A stretch of 64,000 nt of DNA from Symsagittifera roscoffensis (taxonomy: Eukaryota; Xenacoelomorpha; Acoela; Convolutidae), in the NCBI RefSeq assembly GCF_963678635.1, contig NC_087070.1, positions 36,771,109 through 36,835,108 on the forward strand, given 5' to 3'. The notes under the pieces are model-generated. The model was not told where the DNA came from. It worked only from the letters and a program-made list of their open reading frames with translations, and did no database searches. This document shows, one piece after another, positions 59,258 to 64,000 of this stretch; within the stretch, counting starts at the first letter, position 1, and each line of letters starts with the position of its first letter. A program made the position numbers and the translations under genes.

Positions 59258-59620
59258 CAGAGGCGGATCTAGGATTTTCTCGAGGGGAGAGTGGATTTTC
59301 AAAAAAACTTCGAAATTTTAACGACCTTTTTTTAGGTCGACCAAATTGATTTCTGCGCCGCAGCCTAAATTAAAAAAAAACAAGACAAAAAAGGCGTTTT
59401 CAAAATGTTGACCAAAGTTGCATTTTTTTGGGCGCGCGCTCCCCCTCAAAATTAGCATACATTGGCGCCAAGGGCGCGTTTAGAAAAATTTTAGGGTCCA
59501 TCAGCCTAAATGGATATCTCAAAGTAGTACAAAGGGGGAAACCTTTGGGTGGGCAGGGGGTCGAATCCCTGAGAGAAGAAACGTCCGCCCCCTCCGCCCC
59601 CTCCCCTATATCCGCCCCTG
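59258..59620 (+). mobile_element. hAT-like miniature transposon, CAGGGGCGGATC family, copy with TSD
   Basis: Starts CAGAGGCGGATCTAGGATTT, ends CCCCTATATCCGCCCCTG. Flanks ATTGGCCA and ATTGTCCA agree at 7 of 8, giving an 8-bp duplication. The best-preserved copy of this family in the window; 363 bp, non-coding. Confidence 0.85.
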
Positions 59621-60779
59621 ATTGTCCAATTGCGCTTTTTTCTCTCAATTTGTTGACAATATGGTTCTATTGGCTCTTTTCCACTCAACCCCTTGATTTT
59701 TGCTGAAGTATTTTTTGTGTTAACCGGGTTGACCTCCATAGACCGAAAAGGCTAGTCGCAATATTCGTTGACTAAGTCTGTCAAAAAGTGTCGATCATAC
59801 AAATTTCATACATTTCTGTCAAAACGGTATAATCGAAATTAAAAAAAAACTTATTTGGTGTTTTGTAATTTTTTGCGTAAAACCATGGCTAAATGTGTAA
59901 CCTTGAAACGTGAAGTATGAAGAGCAAATCTGTTCAAAATAATTAGTTTGTCCTCCATGCCCAGTTTCAATTGTTTTTCAAAATTAAAAAAGAAATGTTG
60001 GGGGAAAGTGAAAAAAAAAACTTTTTTTTGTTTCAGTATAAAAGTTGGTGTGATATCATAAATTATGAGGAAAATTGTTATGCGCGAAAAACGCAAATAA
60101 CGAAATTTCCAGAAAGAGCAATTTTAGGATTATCAATTTCTGAAGGTGACATTAAATTTGTTTATTCTTGAAATTGATTTTTTAGTAAAATACTTTAAAA
60201 AACAATTTCCAAATACTTCGCTTTGCATACTAAAATAAATTTTTATTTGTATAACGTAATCATGCACACAAACTTGCATAATTAGCCTTTTTGTTGACAA
60301 CATTGTTCAAAAATACTCAAACATCTCTTTGTATTGTGATGCAAAATTTTTTGTACCCTTGGCAATCCCTGCTGAAATAAAAGGTTTAATTTCGAAAAGT
60401 TTGCATCTCGCCAAATTTAAAAAAATGATTTTTCAATATATATTGTTTGTAAAATAATTCTAATTGCAAATTTCTATTGCATTGAACGTTGTGTTGGCGT
60501 TACTTGAACTTGAACTTGAAATAATTTAGCTTCTATATGAAAAATGGTGAAAAAATATATAATTTCATTTCTATTGCTCGAACACCAGGGACAAACAAAA
60601 AAATGTTCAGCTTGTTGAGGCATGCCCTGAAAAACTTTCACATAACTTGCAAAAAGATATCGACTAAGAGTGCAATCAGTAAAATGCTCAAGAGTAAACT
60701 ATTGCCTTTGATGAGATTACAGCAAAATTATTGTAGAACCGTTCTAGTTCAGATTCTGTGAGAAAATTTAGGGCGCAAA
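59621..60779. other. Non-coding stretch with repeat fragments
   Basis: 59723-59830 repeats the CCGGGTTGACCTCCATAGACC head seen at 56457; 59870-59990 is a worn relative of the GGCTCTTTTCCAG transposon interior (AAGTATGAAGAGCAAATCTG). The frame 60537-60761 (74 codons) may be leader sequence of the following retroelement but has no recognised domain. Confidence 0.5.
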
Positions 60780-62279
60780 CATCCAAACCAATTCACTAGA
60801 AGCGAGAAAAATTTTAGAGAGCATTAGTGTTGAGCCCAATGAAAACATTACATCTCTAGATGTGAATAGTTTGTATACAAGTGTTTAACTCAAAGAAGCA
60901 ATGGAAATAGCTGTGAGAAAACCGTATGAGCAAGATGAAACACCATCAATTGCTAGGAAAACTGCTATGAAGAGACTGTTGAAAATGGTAGTTAATCATG
61001 TCCATTTCAAGTGCAATGAAACAGGGTACGTTAGAAAAATGGTTTGGCAATGGTGGCATCTCTTGCCGTTATTTTAGCAAATCTTTGGCTGAAGCAGTAC
61101 GAAACTGCACTATCGAGGGATACTCCTGAAACGTTTATGCCCGAAAAGATCTTAATCGAATATGTCCCGAGTGCAATAAGAATGTCAAGTAGAGGTCAAA
61201 AAGTATGCTGTCTGAACTGATATCACGTAAAATGTGGTGATATATCGGATGATGAGTATCAAAAATTAGGTGAAACCGTCTGGTACTCTAGAAAATGAAT
61301 TGCGTTAAAGGAGAAATTTAAGGCAGTGCAGCAAGCTTAGTTTTTCTCCGTTACGTAGACGATATAGTGAGAACAGTGAAGGGTGATCCTGAAAAGGTGC
61401 TACGGGCAGCAAACTTCCAAATTTACAGTTCACAACAGAGACCACAAACACAAATGGTAAAAGGCATTTTTGGATTTACAAACTAGTATTGACAAAAAAA
61501 AAAACGAAAATTAACTGTGGAAGGTATCAGAAACCAACAAAACAGGTAACATACTAAACTTTAGAAGTTGCGCCCCCTTGAGTACAAGATAAGTGTGATT
61601 GAAGGAACTGTTCGCCAGGTTTTCCGCAGTAAGTCCACATGGGAAGATTATGATAAAACGACAGAAATGAACCGTAAACAGTGGTTGAATTACCAATATC
61701 CGGAAAATTGATCGTCGCGAGTTGCATCGCAAGCCCTTAAAAAGATCATCGGATAGGGCAAAGACAAAAAGAAGATTGCTGAGAAAAAGAAGCCTTGTGA
61801 TTAGAGCAGCGACACACCACCCATCTTGATGGTTCAATATGGAGGGAATCACAGTCAGACATAAGCAAAAAAAGTGCGCGATATTACCAAAGCAGATAAC
61901 ATTCACGACGAGGAAAATGAAAACTTGTATGCCTTCTTCAAAATCCTCCTTTTCCAGTGAACTGCAATCAAAAGTGGTGTACAGAAGACTTAAATGTTGT
62001 GGGTGAACGTTCACTTGGACATCCATATATGTTTTCCAGACGGTCCGACATCTCACCACAAGGATTGAGGAGCACCAAAAAGCGGATACCCCAGTTGGAC
62101 AGCATCAAAGGCAGTGTAGTAGTGATAGTGGTAAGTCGGAATTAAATTGGAAGATAATCGACCAGGCCTCCAGCAGCATTAAGTTACTTACATTAGAGGC
62201 GCTGCATATTAGGAAAGAGAGACCGTCAATTAACACGCGCGACGAATTAAGAAGTAGGAAGCTGACAATCAAGCTATAG
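60780..62279 (+). mobile_element. Penelope-like retroelement A, decayed (RT with PHD-type insert, GIY-YIG)
   Basis: Reading across many stops and shifts: ITSLDVNSLYTSV (about 60848), FKCNETGYVRK and GLAMVASLAVILANLWLKQYE (61000-61105), a Cys/His-rich insert (61163-61300), RYVDDIVRTVKG (61349-61385), then the thumb region to about 61760. A C-terminal GIY-YIG-type nuclease part follows: VRHLTTRIEEHQKADTPVGQH, LLTLEALHIRKERPSINTRD (about 62040-62279). The order RT then nuclease is that of canonical Penelope-like elements. Not functional. No termini or target duplication identified. Confidence 0.85.
61163..61300 (+). other. PHD-type zinc-finger signature inside the RT of element A
   Basis: CPEC at 61163-61174, then in another frame CC at 61206-61211, YH at 61221-61226, C at 61233-61235, and WYS at 61281-61289 followed after two codons by a stop at the place of the last Cys. 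The pattern C-x2-C ... C-x4-H-x2-C ... W-x-C-x2-C is that of a PHD finger, with decay in this copy (the first CxxC partner Cys 3 is unclear). Confidence 0.6.
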
Positions 62280-62389
62280 TTCCAGAATCGAAAAATTTTA
62301 GCCTAAACAAAAAATATTGAAATAGCCTACTTGTTAGCATAAACTTAGCGACAAAACGAGATTGTAAAAACAAAAATAACTGAAAACTC

Positions 62390-62975
62390 TCAGAAATTTG
62401 TTATAACAATGTCATTCACATACCTGAGGATCAATTTCACTCGTGGAGTATCCTTCTCCTAGTTCTTAGCGCGGCAGCATATTTCACAGTACCAGACTAT
62501 TTCGGTTATTGATGAGTACACATCATCGGATATTTTTCCGCATTTTGGACCATACTAATTACGGCAGCTCTCACATTCAACCCCCTTTGATCTATTGTTA
62601 ATTTCCAGCGGTAACAAGGGCACAAATGGTTTTTGTCATTCATTGGCTGTATCTCCGTTCCCACCGTTTTTTTGTCTTAGAGCAAACTTGTACTCTTTTA
62701 GCCTCAGGTTTTCCAGAAATAAAGCGAGGGAAGCGCCCATTATTAGACCATCAACTTACACATACCATGAATCATTACACTTGAAATATACTTCGCTGAC
62801 CACCGTATTCAAAAGCCTCTTTGTGGTTGCTCTATGAATTTCAGGAGGAGAGTCCTGGCTGTACAGCTTCTGTAAGGCAATTTCAATTGTTTCCTTCAGG
62901 GGATCATTATTGTATAATTTTTTCACATCAAAAAATATTATGGTTTCATTCGGATTTAGAGTATTACATCAAAAC
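62390..62975 (-). mobile_element. Penelope-like retroelement fragment B2 (RT with PHD-type insert)
   Basis: Minus-strand reading: ETIIFFDVKKLYNNDPLKET, RATTKRLLNTVVSEVYFKCN, DGLIMGASLALFLENLRLKEY (down to about 62640), the Cys-rich insert (VECESC ... SDDVYSSITEIVWYCEICC, 62580-62470) and LRYVNDIVIT (62430-62401). Asn replaces the first Asp of the catalytic pair. It stops soon after, so it lacks thumb and nuclease. Confidence 0.82.
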
Positions 62976-63220
62976 AAAATGACAACAAAACATCATTTTA
63001 TATATATTTAAAAAAAAAGTCACATACATTTTAGTTCCAAACCATCATGGTAAAAAAAATACCCAATCACAGTTGACTTCTAAAATTACTATTCAGATTA
63101 AAATGCTTTTGACCTCCAAAATTGATTAAACAATTTTAATTTAATTTGTCTGGAAGTTTCTGAGTCATAATTTTGATTCAGACTTGTACAATTTAAATAA
63201 AAACCAAAAGTGTTTCCGGA

Positions 63221-63930
63221 CTAATTTTTCAAGGTTAACTCTTTGCTCACAAACTCATCGCGTGTGTTCAAGCCCGATTTCTCTTTCCTGATATGTATTG
63301 CCTCTAGTGTCAACGGTTTTACAAGGTTATTTGACATAAATAATATAACTTCCCAACTAAGATCTGCGCTATCTCCCTCAAGGCTGCATTGTTGAAGATG
63401 GAGGACTACTGGTGAGTCTGCTTTCTTATGTTTCTCAATTCTAGTGATCAAATGTCGAACAGTTATTGCGAATTAGGTGGAAGTGAATTCGTTTCATGAC
63501 AGTTTATAAACCACTCTTGATTTGAGGTCATTAGAAAATGTTGACTTCAGTGATTGTAAACATGATTCTAGTTTTCTTGTGGTGAAAACCACTTGAACGT
63601 TGGTTACATTTCATAACCTGCTCGCACAATATTGACTTTCTTTACCTCTGTTTTGCACCATCAGCATTGGGGCCCTCACATCCTCTGGTGGTTGAATTGA
63701 CCACCCCCTCTCACTATCCATGGGCTTGCCCTTGTCCTCAATGATTTTACACAAGGCGTCTGCCGCCACCATTGCGGACCAATTTTAAGTGTACTGATTT
63801 GTCAGCCATTGCGCCCTATTAGTTTCCATAGCCTTGTCAAATTGCTCCCAGTTAGATGCACTCCTTAAAACTGATTTCAGTGCCTTGGATAACACAACGC
63901 TTATACTGAGTTGGGGCACAGCTTTTATAC
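63221..63930 (-). mobile_element. Penelope-like retroelement fragment B1 (thumb and GIY-YIG part)
   Basis: Minus strand: NWEQFDKAMETNRAQWLTNQY (about 63860-63800) and KIIEDKGKP match the thumb of element A; then after frameshifts ITRIEKHKKADSPVVLHLQQC, LTLEAIHIRKEKSGLNTRDE and KELTLKN to TAA/TGA at 63221, the nuclease C-terminus. It lies 5' of fragment B2 in the same orientation, i.e. the end of one copy stands before the start of another. Confidence 0.8.
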
Positions 63931-63948
63931 TTCAGTATAGTCCCAGTA

Positions 63949-63949
<1 letters not shown>

Positions 63950-63979
<30 letters not shown>

Positions 63980-64000
63980 GCTGTTGTTGTTGTTGTTGTT
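63950..64000 (+). repeat. (TTG)n microsatellite
   Basis: Pure TTG/GTT triplets with one C interruption, running off the right edge of the window. Confidence 0.95.

Noticed and set aside
61511-62059. 182-codon minus-strand frame, partly hydrophobic
   Set aside because: It is the antisense of the Penelope-like RT thumb and nuclease region, which explains the sequence better.

Overview
The window is nuclear DNA from an animal. Genes are split by introns with canonical GT-AG junctions, the sequence is AT-rich, and transposons and satellites are abundant. One gene encodes an axonemal (outer-arm type) dynein intermediate chain, so the animal has motile cilia or flagella. BEL/Pao, Ty3/Gypsy and Penelope-like retroelements sit together, which fits an invertebrate. 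I cannot name a species. A run of exactly 200 N (56162-56361) marks an assembly gap.

Layout. 1-6240: a BEL/Pao LTR retrotransposon running off the left edge, intact except for one frame break, followed by what looks like the start of its 3' LTR. 6241-8033: two copies of a CAGGGGCGGATC-type miniature DNA transposon and another dispersed repeat. 8034-21148 (minus strand): a complete seven-exon facilitative sugar transporter (SLC2A/GLUT-like, 528 aa by my splice model), with introns full of repeats: a 674-bp tandem triplication, and a 182-bp satellite arranged in three-monomer higher-order units inside an inverted-repeat element that split an older miniature transposon. 23135-31452: a decayed Ty3/Gypsy composite with three LTRs, one full-length copy and one internally deleted copy sharing the middle LTR, all inside one 5-bp target duplication. 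34868-37068: a two-exon C2H2 zinc-finger gene with an 18-bp coding minisatellite. 38690-45596: about 7 kb of a 51-bp satellite with a higher-order period of about 1.1 kb. 51411-55667 (minus): the 3' part of a DNAI2-like gene, its large intron holding a degenerate repeat of about 165 bp; one or two further coding-looking segments lie downstream. 55769-62400: dense small DNA transposons, several with clear 8-bp target duplications. 60780-63930: three decayed fragments of Penelope-like retroelements.

The host genes (transporter, zinc finger, dynein chain) show no functional link. The most unusual observation is in the Penelope-like elements. Both RT fragments carry a PHD-type zinc-finger signature inserted inside the RT domain, between the GLAMxASLA-like motif and the YVDD box. 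Other points of interest are the two satellites with higher-order structure, the three-LTR composite, and a miniature-transposon family that can be traced by its target duplications.
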